Source: RGIG9114 sp045592865
GTDB taxonomy: Bacteria; Bacillota; Clostridia; Oscillospirales; JAGBHD01
Direction of reading: 5' to 3'
NCBI GenBank assembly: GCA_045592865.1
Contig: JAZNVP010000044.1
Coordinates: 1 to 10,132 of the forward strand
DNA: 10,132 bases
This document shows positions 1 to 6,908 of the stretch, in pieces. The notes beneath the pieces were generated by a model. The model made no database searches. It was not told the origin of the DNA and worked only from the letters and a program-made list of their open reading frames with translations. Position numbers and translations under genes: made by a program. How positions within the stretch are numbered: the stretch's first letter is position 1; every line of letters begins with the position of its first letter.

Positions 1-519
1 GGTAATATCTGCGTTATATGCGATTCTTCTCGAATCTTTGTCTACGTCGTGAATAATAAGCCCAACCGAAAGGCCTAAAAATCTATAAAGTTTTCCCATC
101 CATTCAGAGTCACGCTTTGCAAGATAATCGTTTACCGTAACGATATGAACACCCTTTCCGGTGAGTCCGTTAAGGTATGCAGGTAAGGTTGCAACCAAGG
201 TTTTACCTTCACCTGTTCTCATTTCGGCAATTCTTCCCTGATGCAAAACGATACCGCCGATTATCTGAACAGGGAAATGCTTCATTCCGAGAACTCTCCA
301 GGACGCCTCGCGGCAAACCGCAAAGGCATCTGGCAGAATATCGTCGGTAGTCTCACCTTCAGAGAGTCTTCCCTTCAAAATATCGGTCTGTTCTCTGAGT
401 TCTTTATCTGTCATAGCCGCATATTTTTCTTCGAGTGCCAAAACACTCTCCACCGTGGGCATTATTCTTTTAACCTCACGTTCGCTATACGACTTGAATA
501 ATCCTTTCAAAAACGCCAT
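1..519 (-). CDS. secA: SecA preprotein translocase ATPase, N-terminal part (3' end outside window)
   Basis: SecA is the cytoplasmic motor ATPase that pushes unfolded preproteins through the SecYEG channel. The 173 codons present begin MAFLKGLFKS and read through the typical SecA opening without a stop. They include the signature leading to the HFPVQIIGGIVLHQGRIAEM stretch (about residues 81-100), the Walker A motif MRTGEGKT (100-107) and the VNDYLAKRD motif (129-137) of nucleotide-binding domain 1. Full SecA is roughly 800-950 residues, so about four fifths lies off the left edge. The ATG at 517-519 is preceded by GGAGAAGAG at a good distance, which fixes the start. The gap to the upstream membrane-protein gene is only 36 nt, with no hairpin terminator in it. 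Some secA transcription may therefore come from the surface operon, besides a weak local promoter candidate. The product identity is very secure. Confidence 0.97.
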   Translation of the reverse strand, partial: MAFLKGLFKSYSEREVKRIMPTVESVLALEEKYAAMTDKELREQTDILKGRLSEGETTDDILPDAFAVCREASWRVLGMKHFPVQIIGGIVLHQGRIAEMRTGEGKTLVATLPAYLNGLTGKGVHIVTVNDYLAKRDSEWMGKLYRFLGLSVGLIIHDVDKDSRRIAYNADIT

Positions 520-554
520 TACTCTTCTCCAATCTGTAAAGCTAACGGAAAATC

Positions 555-584
555 ATTAAAAATGCATTACCGCATCATTAACAA
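555..584 (-). promoter_or_regulatory. Candidate weak secA promoter
   Basis: Reading the minus strand, TTGTTA (579-584) and TTTAAT (555-560) are separated by 18 bases and would start transcription about 28 bases upstream of the secA ATG. The -10 box matches consensus at 5 of 6 positions and the -35 box at 4 of 6. It overlaps the last codons of the upstream gene. The match is modest in AT-rich DNA, so read-through from the upstream operon is an alternative. Confidence 0.3.
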
Positions 585-1443
585 GTTTTCCCGATCTCTT
601 GCTTAAATATTTTTTTCTCATGTAGTAAAACAAAGTCATTATAAGTCCCATAAGGAAAAACCCGATACATATAAATATAAAATATCCGTATATATCCTTG
701 CACCAGCTAACAACTATCATATATAAAGAACGGGTGCTTATAGCAAGTCTTTCCACCACTCTGTTGTAGTATAAAGCATACCAGATAATAAACGAAACTA
801 TCGATGAACCAAACGCGGCATGTGCTATTCTTTCAAACAGTCTGTGCTTCCAGCCGAGTCTTTTCTTTATCCAGATCATCGCGATAACGATCATAACGGC
901 GCAAATCGCCATTAAAACCGTAACTGCTATTTTGCAGGTTTTTAAACTGCCAACCAAAGCCGCTTCAAACGGCATTTTTATTTTCTTTTCATATTCGTCG
1001 ATGCAAACCTCGGTATAATCCATAACGGCTTTTTTATCGACTAAGTCATATTTTATTTTATTTTCTTCAACGTAACTGTAAATTCTTTTTGAAAGACTTT
1101 CTTTCAAGGCCTCTTTATCGAGAGTGTAAACCTTACCCTTGTAGGTTTCGGTAACCGAGGAAACCATATCATTGTAAAGACTTTCCTCGTCAATGGCGTA
1201 TCCGTTAAAAAAGTCATTGGGAATTCCCGAAGAAAGCCCGTAATACCTATAAACCTCTAATAATTCAGATTTGATGATATCATAATAGTTGATCTCTCTG
1301 TATTTTCTAAGCAGATAATTGGGGTTTAAAACAGAAGAAAGCAATACTACGCAAACAGTGAAGACCACAAATAAAACGAGGAGAAAGAACCCCGTTAACT
1401 TGTTTATCGCTTTATAGCAAATCTTCTTCACTTTAATCACCAA
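556..1443 (-). CDS. Unknown four-helix membrane protein, last gene of the surface operon
   Basis: I do not recognise a family. The 295-residue product has a basic N-terminus, then a hydrophobic segment at about 16-38. A long, charged, Tyr-rich and mostly helical-looking stretch (about 40-165) follows, probably on the outer face. Three more hydrophobic segments lie near 170-192, 208-228 and 244-272, and the C-terminus is basic. No cysteine pair, HExxH, nucleotide-binding loop or other catalytic motif is visible. The longest reading starts at TTG (1441-1443), directly followed by a GTG codon, with another GTG at codon 5. The upstream sequence has only a weak purine-rich site, so the exact start is uncertain by a few residues. 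It lies 22 nt behind the sortase gene and is probably co-transcribed. A role beside the sortase, such as a membrane partner, is an inference from position only. Confidence 0.8.
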   Translation of the reverse strand: MVIKVKKICYKAINKLTGFFLLVLFVVFTVCVVLLSSVLNPNYLLRKYREINYYDIIKSELLEVYRYYGLSSGIPNDFFNGYAIDEESLYNDMVSSVTETYKGKVYTLDKEALKESLSKRIYSYVEENKIKYDLVDKKAVMDYTEVCIDEYEKKIKMPFEAALVGSLKTCKIAVTVLMAICAVMIVIAMIWIKKRLGWKHRLFERIAHAAFGSSIVSFIIWYALYYNRVVERLAISTRSLYMIVVSWCKDIYGYFIFICIGFFLMGLIMTLFYYMRKKYLSKRSGKLVNDAVMHF

Positions 1444-1465
1444 CTTATCTTAGCTTTTTGCTTTT

Positions 1466-2131
1466 TTACTGTCCAAGCAACACCTGAGGACCCGAAACAT
1501 ATTCACAGTAAACAATAAATCTCTGGGAATATCTTCCCAAACTGTTAAACGGATAGCAGGTGTATAACACAAGATTTTCCACCTTGCTATCGAGCGAAAC
1601 CGCATTCTCTGCTTCCGCCTCTGATACTACTGCAGTAGTCGTAACTTTGTAAACGTAAACTCCGTAGTTCGTGGTTATCTGAACCAAGTCGCCTTCCTTT
1701 ACCTCTGAAAGACGACCGAAAATATTTTTCGTGTTATGCCCCGCCAACAAACAGGTGGAGCCTTCGCCCGGAAAAGAGCTACCCGCAAACTGCGCAACTC
1801 CGCGGGACAGGTTGTTTGGCGAATCTCCGAAAAACAGATTCTGCTGCAGTCCAATACTTCCTATCTCTATTAAACCAAACTGTTCTCCGATTTTCGGATA
1901 AACAATTCTGCTCGATTTTATCGTGTCGCCGGTGTTGGTGTTTTCAAAAAACACGCTCTTTTCATTTTCCCCGAAGGTAACGTCATTCTCAAGCAAAAGT
2001 AAACTATAAATATTGGCCCCTATTTTGTAAACAGGAGCCAAGCATAACAAAACAATAAGGCAGAAGCTTGCTGCAAATATAGTCGGCATAACAAAAAAAC
2101 CTATCTTCTTTTTTGTTGCCCTCTTAATCAT
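1466..2131 (-). CDS. Sortase, class D-like, membrane-anchored transpeptidase
   Basis: Sortases cut a C-terminal sorting signal in surface proteins and join the protein to cell-wall peptide. This 221-residue protein has an N-terminal membrane anchor (about 13-33), placing the catalytic domain outside the cell. The core shows GVAQFAGSSFPGEG, then LLAGHN with catalytic His132, then LYTCYP with catalytic Cys192, and Arg204 in SQRFIVYCEY. All three active-site residues are present. Length and the TCYP-type motif fit class D, although a subclass would need a tree. The ATG overlaps the 3' end of the preceding gene by 8 nt, which suggests translational coupling. That preceding gene encodes a secreted protein with a sorting-signal-like tail and is the obvious candidate substrate. 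The ribosome binding site is only moderate, as expected for a coupled gene. Confidence 0.93.
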   Translation of the reverse strand: MIKRATKKKIGFFVMPTIFAASFCLIVLLCLAPVYKIGANIYSLLLLENDVTFGENEKSVFFENTNTGDTIKSSRIVYPKIGEQFGLIEIGSIGLQQNLFFGDSPNNLSRGVAQFAGSSFPGEGSTCLLAGHNTKNIFGRLSEVKEGDLVQITTNYGVYVYKVTTTAVVSEAEAENAVSLDSKVENLVLYTCYPFNSLGRYSQRFIVYCEYVSGPQVLLGQ

Positions 2132-2675
2132 TTTTCTTCGATACCTTTCTATATCTTATGATAACTGCCAATAGTCCGATCAGGATAGAAACCGCTAAAA
2201 CAATATTAAGATAACTGTCTCCCGTAGCCTTTATAATCTGCTCCTGTTTATAAACAAGCTCGGAGGTATCTTCATCTCTGATTTCCGCTTTTCCGTCGGC
2301 ATTAATGGTAATTGTGAGCCCCAGAACCTCTGCGGCATCATCCAAATAATTGCAAAAATATATCTTTTCTTTTTTTGAAAGATCGGTTATCTTTTCAGCA
2401 TCTAATTTATCAAAATACTTAACGCCTTTTTCAAGATGCGCGTTTACCTTCTCAGCATCCTCTGCAGAGAGATCCCTGGTTTTAAAATAATTCTCAAAGA
2501 TCTTGCGGTCTGCAACAGAAAAAGACTCACCGTTAACTCTGGAAAGAACCTCACCAACAGATGCTATAACACTATTCTCAGCCTCGTTTACCAAGCCTTC
2601 ATTCTTAGCAAAAGCCTCTGTGGATAATACGCAAAACGTCAGTATCACAAAAAAAAGACAGATTGCTTTTCTCAT
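2124..2675 (-). CDS. Secreted helical protein with degenerate sorting-signal tail, probable sortase substrate
   Basis: No family is recognised with confidence. The 183-residue product starts with a clear signal peptide (basic MRKA, hydrophobic core, cleavage likely after TEAFA near residue 23). A charged, mainly helical region follows to about 118, then a short strand-like segment (LTITINADGKAEIRD, about 120-134). The C-terminus has the architecture of a cell-wall sorting signal: IKATGD (148-153), a hydrophobic segment (about 156-173) and a basic tail RYRKVSKK. IKATGD differs from canonical LPxTGD at the first two positions. The gene sits directly before the sortase and overlaps it by 8 nt, which supports a substrate role; this remains inference. 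I chose the ATG at 2673-2675; a GTG codon just before it (2676-2678) is an equal alternative behind AAGGGG. An unprocessed bitopic membrane protein is the other reading. Confidence 0.87.
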   Translation of the reverse strand: MRKAICLFFVILTFCVLSTEAFAKNEGLVNEAENSVIASVGEVLSRVNGESFSVADRKIFENYFKTRDLSAEDAEKVNAHLEKGVKYFDKLDAEKITDLSKKEKIYFCNYLDDAAEVLGLTITINADGKAEIRDEDTSELVYKQEQIIKATGDSYLNIVLAVSILIGLLAVIIRYRKVSKKND

Positions 2676-2699
2676 CACTAAAGTTCCCCTTGTTTTAGG

Positions 2700-3449
2700 T
2701 TAAAAATTAAATATCCTGTATTTTGAGTGCTGAATAGGTCTAATGATTTCCTGATCATCAAGAATTCGTTTGGAATTCATGTCAATGAGCTCCACGTAGT
2801 CTTTTCCGTATTTCTTGGATATCTTTTCAAACGCCTTTCCGAAATAAACGTTATCGTTCGCCGAATGAGCATCACTGCCTAAAAGGTCTATTCTTCCTTC
2901 TTTTAAAAGGGCTTTAACAAGCCTTGCCTCTGAACGAAGGAATAACGATTCGGCATTAACCTGAATTATCGCACCCATATCCGAAAGAAGCCCCAATATT
3001 TCTCGGTTCTGGCGAACAGGAGCATATCTCTCAACGTGCGCTATAATAGGAATAATATTCTCTTCCTCAATAATCTTGTAGATCTCCTTGGTAACCCAAG
3101 GCATCCAATAATCATAAGGAAGCTCCAATAAAAGATACCTCGTTCCCTGAATACATAGTTCGGAAAGTCTCTCATACCCAACAATATCGGTTATGAGATA
3201 AACCTCGGCGCCCAATAAAATATTGGGGATTTCGTCGCTCTTAGCAGCAGACATAACCTTCTTAAGCGCCGCTTCTCTTTTTTCTAAAAACTCATCTAAA
3301 TCGTCTTTGCCGGGGAAAAAATGATGTGTCGCGACAACCGTATCTGCGCCCTCTGCCTTAGCCTTTCGCAAGGCCGTCAGAGAACTCTCTAAATCACGGC
3401 ACCCGTGGTCAACCCCGGGAAGAATATGCGCGTGAAAATCAACTCTCAT
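2700..3449 (-). CDS. CpsB/YwqE-type PHP-domain tyrosine-protein phosphatase
   Basis: This metal-dependent phosphatase removes phosphate from the tyrosine tail of its partner kinase, resetting the kinase cycle that controls surface-polysaccharide production. The 249-residue length is typical. All PHP metal-binding motifs are visible: DFHAHILPGVDHG at the N-terminus (Asp4, His6, His8, Asp14), THHF (His42, His43), GAEVYL (Glu82), LLELPY (Glu109), IIAHVERY (His138) and LGSDAHS (Asp193, His195). The ATG is preceded by AGAGGA at a suitable distance. The gene lies 25 nt downstream of the kinase gene, giving the order C-D-B rather than the B-C-D order of streptococcal capsule loci. It is cytoplasmic. 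The family assignment is secure. A broader protein-phosphatase role beyond the neighbouring kinase cannot be excluded. Confidence 0.95.
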   Translation of the reverse strand: MRVDFHAHILPGVDHGCRDLESSLTALRKAKAEGADTVVATHHFFPGKDDLDEFLEKREAALKKVMSAAKSDEIPNILLGAEVYLITDIVGYERLSELCIQGTRYLLLELPYDYWMPWVTKEIYKIIEEENIIPIIAHVERYAPVRQNREILGLLSDMGAIIQVNAESLFLRSEARLVKALLKEGRIDLLGSDAHSANDNVYFGKAFEKISKKYGKDYVELIDMNSKRILDDQEIIRPIQHSKYRIFNF

Positions 3450-3474
3450 TTTAAATTCCTCTTGGTTATATTAC

Positions 3475-4263
3475 TTATTTGTATTCATTTTTGTATTTAT
3501 AAGTAGAATATCCGTATTTATACTTACCCTGATACTTATACTTATAACGATATCGGTAACTCTGCTGACCCGATTTAACGTCATTAAGTATAAATCCGAT
3601 CAGGTTCGCATTAACAAACTCGAGTGCCTCAATCGCTCTGTCGATAACAACAGTAGTAGTAACGTTGTGTCTGGTAACAAGAATAACGCCATCAACAAAT
3701 TTTGAAATGATCGTAGCATCTGTAACAAGGACAACCGGCGGAGTATCGATGAAAATATAGTCATAACTCTCTGCCATTTTATTAAGGAAGTCGTCAAAAA
3801 CCCCCGACACAAGAAGCTCCGAAGGGTTGGGAGGGATCGGTCCTGCCGTTACGGCATCAAGATTCTCATAGGCGGTCTTCTTAACAACCTCGTTAGGCAC
3901 CTCCATACCGCTAAGCACGTTTGATAGTCCGCCTCTTAAGTGAAGGTCGAGATATCTGTGAATTCTCGGACGGCGAAGGTCGGCGTCAACAATGAGGACC
4001 TTAGCGCCCGTCTGCGCAGTTGTTATAGCAAGATTTAAAACCGTTGTGGTCTTTCCCTCTCCGGGAGCTGAACTCGTTAAAAGAATTTTCTTACAACCCT
4101 TTTTGGTTATCATAAACATAAGGTTTGTTCTGATGGTCTTATATGCTTCACTAATAAAGAAAGAGGTCTTTTTGTTAACAAGATTTTCCTTCTCAACAGG
4201 ACTGGTCTGCATTACGACCTGTCCCGCAGAGTCGCTTAAAATTTCACTACTACGCCTTTTCAT
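3475..4263 (-). CDS. CpsD/YwqD-type bacterial tyrosine kinase with Tyr-rich tail
   Basis: A BY-kinase is the cytoplasmic ATPase half of a two-part regulator that phosphorylates tyrosines at its own C-terminus and controls polysaccharide chain length and export. In this 262-residue protein the Walker A motif SSAPGEGKTTT (64-74), the Walker A' motif IVDADLRRP (91-99) and Walker B IFIDTPP (170-176) are intact. The tail from 236 onward holds 11 tyrosines in 26 residues, alternating mostly with Lys or Arg; this is the autophosphorylation cluster. The SEAYKTIRTNL segment (38-48) is the oligomerisation-type helix of the family. The ATG follows GGAGGAG at a good distance, and the start overlaps the end of the cpsC-like gene by 14 nt. 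This fits the Gram-positive arrangement in which membrane adaptor and kinase are separate chains. The identification is secure. Confidence 0.96.
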   Translation of the reverse strand: MKRRSSEILSDSAGQVVMQTSPVEKENLVNKKTSFFISEAYKTIRTNLMFMITKKGCKKILLTSSAPGEGKTTTVLNLAITTAQTGAKVLIVDADLRRPRIHRYLDLHLRGGLSNVLSGMEVPNEVVKKTAYENLDAVTAGPIPPNPSELLVSGVFDDFLNKMAESYDYIFIDTPPVVLVTDATIISKFVDGVILVTRHNVTTTVVIDRAIEALEFVNANLIGFILNDVKSGQQSYRYRYKYKYQGKYKYGYSTYKYKNEYK

Positions 4264-4996
4264 TGGTGCTCTCCTCCTTCTTCTCGGTGTTCAGCGTTGC
4301 CGATGATCTTGAACTGTAGGTATATCCCGAATTGGAATCGTTTGAAATTTCGGGAATCATTCCTATAATCGGAATATTGTATTTCTCTAAAAGGGTTGTT
4401 TCATCTTTAACGGTCGTGTCGAGCATATTGTAAAGAACTATTCCCGCAATAGATAAAACGAGACCTATCAAAACGCCAAGAATGATGTTGGTCGAAATAT
4501 TCGGATATGAAGGAGCAGACGGAACCTCTGCTCTATCGATAATTTCAACCGCACCTGCCTTAACGTTTCTTATGATCTCTGCAGGTGCAACGTCAGCGAT
4601 AGCATTCGCAATGGTCGCCGCGTGTCCCGGGTTGTCGCAGGTAATGGTAACCCTGAATATCTCGGTGTTATTAACCGAAGCCGCAGTAACCATATTTTTT
4701 ATCTGCGCCGCTGAATATCCGAGTTTAACGTTTTCCGCAACCGCGTCCATAACCGTATTACTCTTAAGCACTATGATATAGGAATTAACCAGCTTCTGAG
4801 CAGTTGTTATATCCTGCGAGGTCTGAATTCCTTCGGTATTGTAAACCGAAACGAGTATGCTTGAAGCATATCTCGGCTTGATGAAGTATTTGCTGATAAC
4901 AAAAGATCCAACCGCAAACACCACAACTGTGAGTATTACTATCCAAACCTTTCGGATAACAATGTCAAATATTTTATTAAAATCGTATCCCTGCAT
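4250..4996 (-). CDS. CpsC/YwqC-type chain-length determinant, membrane activator of the tyrosine kinase
   Basis: This Wzz-family protein is the membrane adaptor that recruits and activates CpsD-type kinases and helps set polysaccharide length. The 248-residue product has two membrane helices (about 17-38 and 168-190). Between them is an extracellular domain, with the proline-rich segment VPSAPSYP just before the second helix. A cytoplasmic tail after TM2 contains KYNIPIIGMIP and would contact the kinase. The ORF can be extended upstream to 5110, but that extension lies inside the preceding gene and looks unlike the family. The ATG at 4994-4996 (MQGYDFNKIF) has GGAG ten bases upstream and gives the normal family N-terminus, so I use it. 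It overlaps the kinase gene by 14 nt, which indicates coupled synthesis of the pair. Confidence 0.94.
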   Translation of the reverse strand: MQGYDFNKIFDIVIRKVWIVILTVVVFAVGSFVISKYFIKPRYASSILVSVYNTEGIQTSQDITTAQKLVNSYIIVLKSNTVMDAVAENVKLGYSAAQIKNMVTAASVNNTEIFRVTITCDNPGHAATIANAIADVAPAEIIRNVKAGAVEIIDRAEVPSAPSYPNISTNIILGVLIGLVLSIAGIVLYNMLDTTVKDETTLLEKYNIPIIGMIPEISNDSNSGYTYSSRSSATLNTEKKEESTNEKA

Positions 4997-5024
4997 AAAA
5001 GAACATCTCCATTTTATATAATAT

Positions 5025-6233
5025 TTATCTTCTTCCGTCCCATTGACTTCTGTTGTCAATAACGGCAGCACCCGAATTTTCAGCATTGCTGAGGTTTTCG
5101 ATCTTTGCACGTTTTTCTATCAAAACGTTGGTCTTGTCAGAATTCTCAAAGACCTCTAAACTTTGCAAAACAGCCGTTCCCTTAATATTAATGACGCTGT
5201 TTTTTGATTGACATTTAACCGAGCCAACCCTTCCGGCAACGGTTATGGTCGAACCTGCAAATCCTTGTTCTACCACAACGTTTTCTCCGACAACGCCGTC
5301 CTCTATCCTGACTGTTGCCTTAGGAGACCTTGCATAAACGTAACTGAAACTTCCGCGCTCAAGCGTAACGCTTCCTGAACCGCTTGTTTTCACAATACCA
5401 ATATCTCCGCGCGCTTTCACATCAGCGTTATCGAGGACCGTAACGGTGGAAATACTTCCCGAAAGATTTGTCTTGCCGTTTGCAAAAACGTTGCAGAAAA
5501 CGTCCTCGGAACATTCAACCGAAGCCTCTCCGCCCGCCGCAACGGCGTAAACTCCGCCCGTAACCTCTGAACCGTCAATTATCTTGACTGAGGTGTTTTT
5601 CGCAGCTCTTACGATTATTCTTCCTTTAACCGTTACTTTGGAAAGGGTAATCGAAGCCGACGGAGTATCACAAACAATAATGTCTCCCCTGAAAACCGTG
5701 TTGCTGAGAGTAACGCCCGAACTCTTTACCGAGATATTTCCCACTCTCGTTTCGTCATAGCAGCTGCCCTCTTCGGTGATATCGGTTCCGCGTATTGAAG
5801 AAATCAACTCCGAGATTTTTTTCTCGGGAGCCTTAGCGCGAGGCTTTATCGTTCCATCGGGTTCCAGATATCCTGCCTTTAAAAGACCTGCTATATCCTT
5901 TTTGAAAGCCGATGATATATCGTCCTTATCATTTATCTTGCCTAACGGTTTATCATCCTCTGAAACGTATAAATACGTTCTCGAAATAATCGAATAAGCT
6001 TCCTCGTTAGTCAGTTTGTCATTCCCTCTCGCCTCGATATTTTGGCTGACAACTCCAAGCTTCAAAAGTTCTTCCGCCGGGTCGTCGGTCTCCAGCCCCA
6101 CAGCATCACAAAGCATTTCGGAAAGACTTAAAAAAGTAACCTTTTTGAAAGGTTTTGCAACCAACACGTAAACGGAAAAAGCCACTGCAAGAAGGATCAA
6201 AACCGTCAGAAAAATCTTAAATACCTTCTTCAC
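5025..6233 (-). CDS. Membrane-anchored SLH-like/beta-helix surface protein, first gene of the operon
   Basis: The 402-residue product begins with a basic end and an uncleaved-looking hydrophobic segment (about 7-27), so it should be tethered outside the membrane. Residues 35-145 resemble two S-layer-homology-like units. One contains LKLGVVS and LTNEEAYSIISRTY; the other contains IAGLLKAGYLEPDGTIKPRAKAPEKKISELI. SLH domains usually bind secondary cell-wall polymers. From about 160 to 395 the chain is a string of short beta-strand repeats rich in Val, Ile, Ser, Thr and Gly with periodic turns, typical of a right-handed beta-helix. No catalytic motif is visible. The start is GTG with a strong AAAGGAG seven bases upstream, 28 nt after a probable transcription start. 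As operon leader it may be the scaffold whose attachment or polymer partner the CpsBCD genes control; that is inference. Confidence 0.85.
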   Translation of the reverse strand: MKKVFKIFLTVLILLAVAFSVYVLVAKPFKKVTFLSLSEMLCDAVGLETDDPAEELLKLGVVSQNIEARGNDKLTNEEAYSIISRTYLYVSEDDKPLGKINDKDDISSAFKKDIAGLLKAGYLEPDGTIKPRAKAPEKKISELISSIRGTDITEEGSCYDETRVGNISVKSSGVTLSNTVFRGDIIVCDTPSASITLSKVTVKGRIIVRAAKNTSVKIIDGSEVTGGVYAVAAGGEASVECSEDVFCNVFANGKTNLSGSISTVTVLDNADVKARGDIGIVKTSGSGSVTLERGSFSYVYARSPKATVRIEDGVVGENVVVEQGFAGSTITVAGRVGSVKCQSKNSVINIKGTAVLQSLEVFENSDKTNVLIEKRAKIENLSNAENSGAAVIDNRSQWDGRR

Positions 6234-6268
6234 AAAAGTCTCCTTTAACTATGGTCTATATTCGATTT

Positions 6269-6298
6269 ATTATAACACACTTAAAACGGGAATGTCAA
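6269..6298 (-). promoter_or_regulatory. Sigma-A-type promoter of the surface operon
   Basis: On the minus strand, TTGACA (6293-6298) and TATAAT (6269-6274) both match consensus perfectly with an 18-base spacer. Transcription should begin near 6262, leaving a leader of about 28 bases before the GTG of the SLH-like gene. No terminator is visible in the spaces between the following seven genes, so this is probably the main promoter for 6233 down to 556. I see no inverted-repeat operator around it. Confidence 0.85.
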
Positions 6299-6313
6299 TC
6301 AATACCCTAAAAA

Positions 6314-6817
6314 CTAACCGTCATTTCTTAACTTTTTCACCCTATATTTATAGTCGGGCATAATATTTTCAATAAAAGCATAAAACTCTCGCGAATGGTT
6401 CATAAATTTTAGATGCGAAAGCTCGTGAAGAACAACGTAATCTATAACGTCCAAGGAATAACACATAAGATATTTTGAAAAGCAGATTCGCCCCGCCGAA
6501 GAGCATGACCCGTATCTCGTCTTAGCCGAAGTCACCTTAACCGAAACAGGTTTTAGCCCCGTTATTTTTGAAAAATATTCTATCCTCTCAGGGAGAAGTT
6601 CTCTCGCCCTTCTCAAAAGCTCTTCATCGGAATACAAAGAAAACCGTTCGGCTCGTTTTTTCTTTTGCTCCACCATTCTTTCGATGTCTTTCTGACGGCG
6701 GGAAACGAACTCTTCGATCACCTTTTTCGGAACAAAAAAGGGAGCCTTAACGGTTATATTGCCGTTTTCGTCGGCAGAAACCGAAATCGTTTTTCTTTTC
6801 ATCCTTAAAATTTCCAA
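6314..6817 (-). CDS. YgjP/DUF45-type HExxH metalloprotein
   Basis: The 167-residue protein belongs to the YgjP-like (DUF45, M48-related) family of small zinc metallopeptidase-like proteins. Visible marks are RKTISVS near the N-terminus, TRYGSCSSAGRICFSKYL (100-117, corresponding to the family RWGSCS motif) and VVLHELSHL with HExxH at 131-135. A third probable metal ligand is His141 in MNHSREFY. No membrane segment or signal peptide is seen, so it is probably cytoplasmic; its physiological substrate is unknown. The ORF can extend to a TTG at 6850 without a ribosome binding site. I chose TTG at 6815-6817, because GAGG lies eight bases upstream and the N-terminus then fits the family; ATG at 6802 is the next alternative. 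Its 3' end abuts the surface-operon promoter, and no terminator is evident there. Confidence 0.9.
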   Translation of the reverse strand: MEILRMKRKTISVSADENGNITVKAPFFVPKKVIEEFVSRRQKDIERMVEQKKKRAERFSLYSDEELLRRARELLPERIEYFSKITGLKPVSVKVTSAKTRYGSCSSAGRICFSKYLMCYSLDVIDYVVLHELSHLKFMNHSREFYAFIENIMPDYKYRVKKLRNDG

Positions 6818-6825
6818 ATTTACCG

Positions 6826-6829
6826 CCTC
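6826..6829 (-). promoter_or_regulatory. Ribosome binding site deciding the YgjP-type start
   Basis: On the minus strand GAGG lies eight bases upstream of the TTG at 6815-6817. Neither the upstream TTG (6848-6850) nor the downstream ATG (6800-6802) has an equally well placed site. Confidence 0.55.
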
Positions 6830-6854
6830 ATAAGTTATAAAAATTAACAAAAAC

Positions 6855-6883
6855 TATAATGAGTGCCGTGCACGATCATTATA
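6855..6883. repeat. Inverted repeat TATAATGA-N13-TCATTATA between divergent genes
   Basis: Two perfect 8-base arms (6855-6862 and 6876-6883) flank a 13-base centre that itself contains the palindrome CGTGCACG. Each arm contains TATAAT reading inward, so each strand has a possible -10 box, but no good -35 box lies at the right distance on either side. It sits between the YgjP-type gene (minus) and the 59-codon gene (plus). It could be an operator over overlapping promoters, or a chance dyad in AT-rich DNA. Confidence 0.4.
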
Positions 6884-6908
6884 ATAAATATTTTAAAAAG
6901 GAGCCGTT

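Noticed and set aside
241..501. Plus-strand open frame antisense to secA
   Set aside because: It lies wholly inside the securely identified secA reading frame, has no ribosome binding site and encodes no recognisable domain.
3600..4306. Open frames on either strand within the tyrosine kinase gene
   Set aside because: They are shadows of the kinase frame, with low-complexity Leu/Ser translations and no start signals.
4997..5110. N-terminal extension of the CpsC-like protein by 38 residues
   Set aside because: It overlaps the end of the upstream gene, is not family-like, and the internal ATG at 4994-4996 has a GGAG site and the expected N-terminus.
6855..6883. Reading the TATAATGA/TCATTATA dyad as a terminator
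   Set aside because: The stem is weak and AT-rich, has a 13-base loop and no T-run, and it lies between divergent gene starts where a terminator is not expected.
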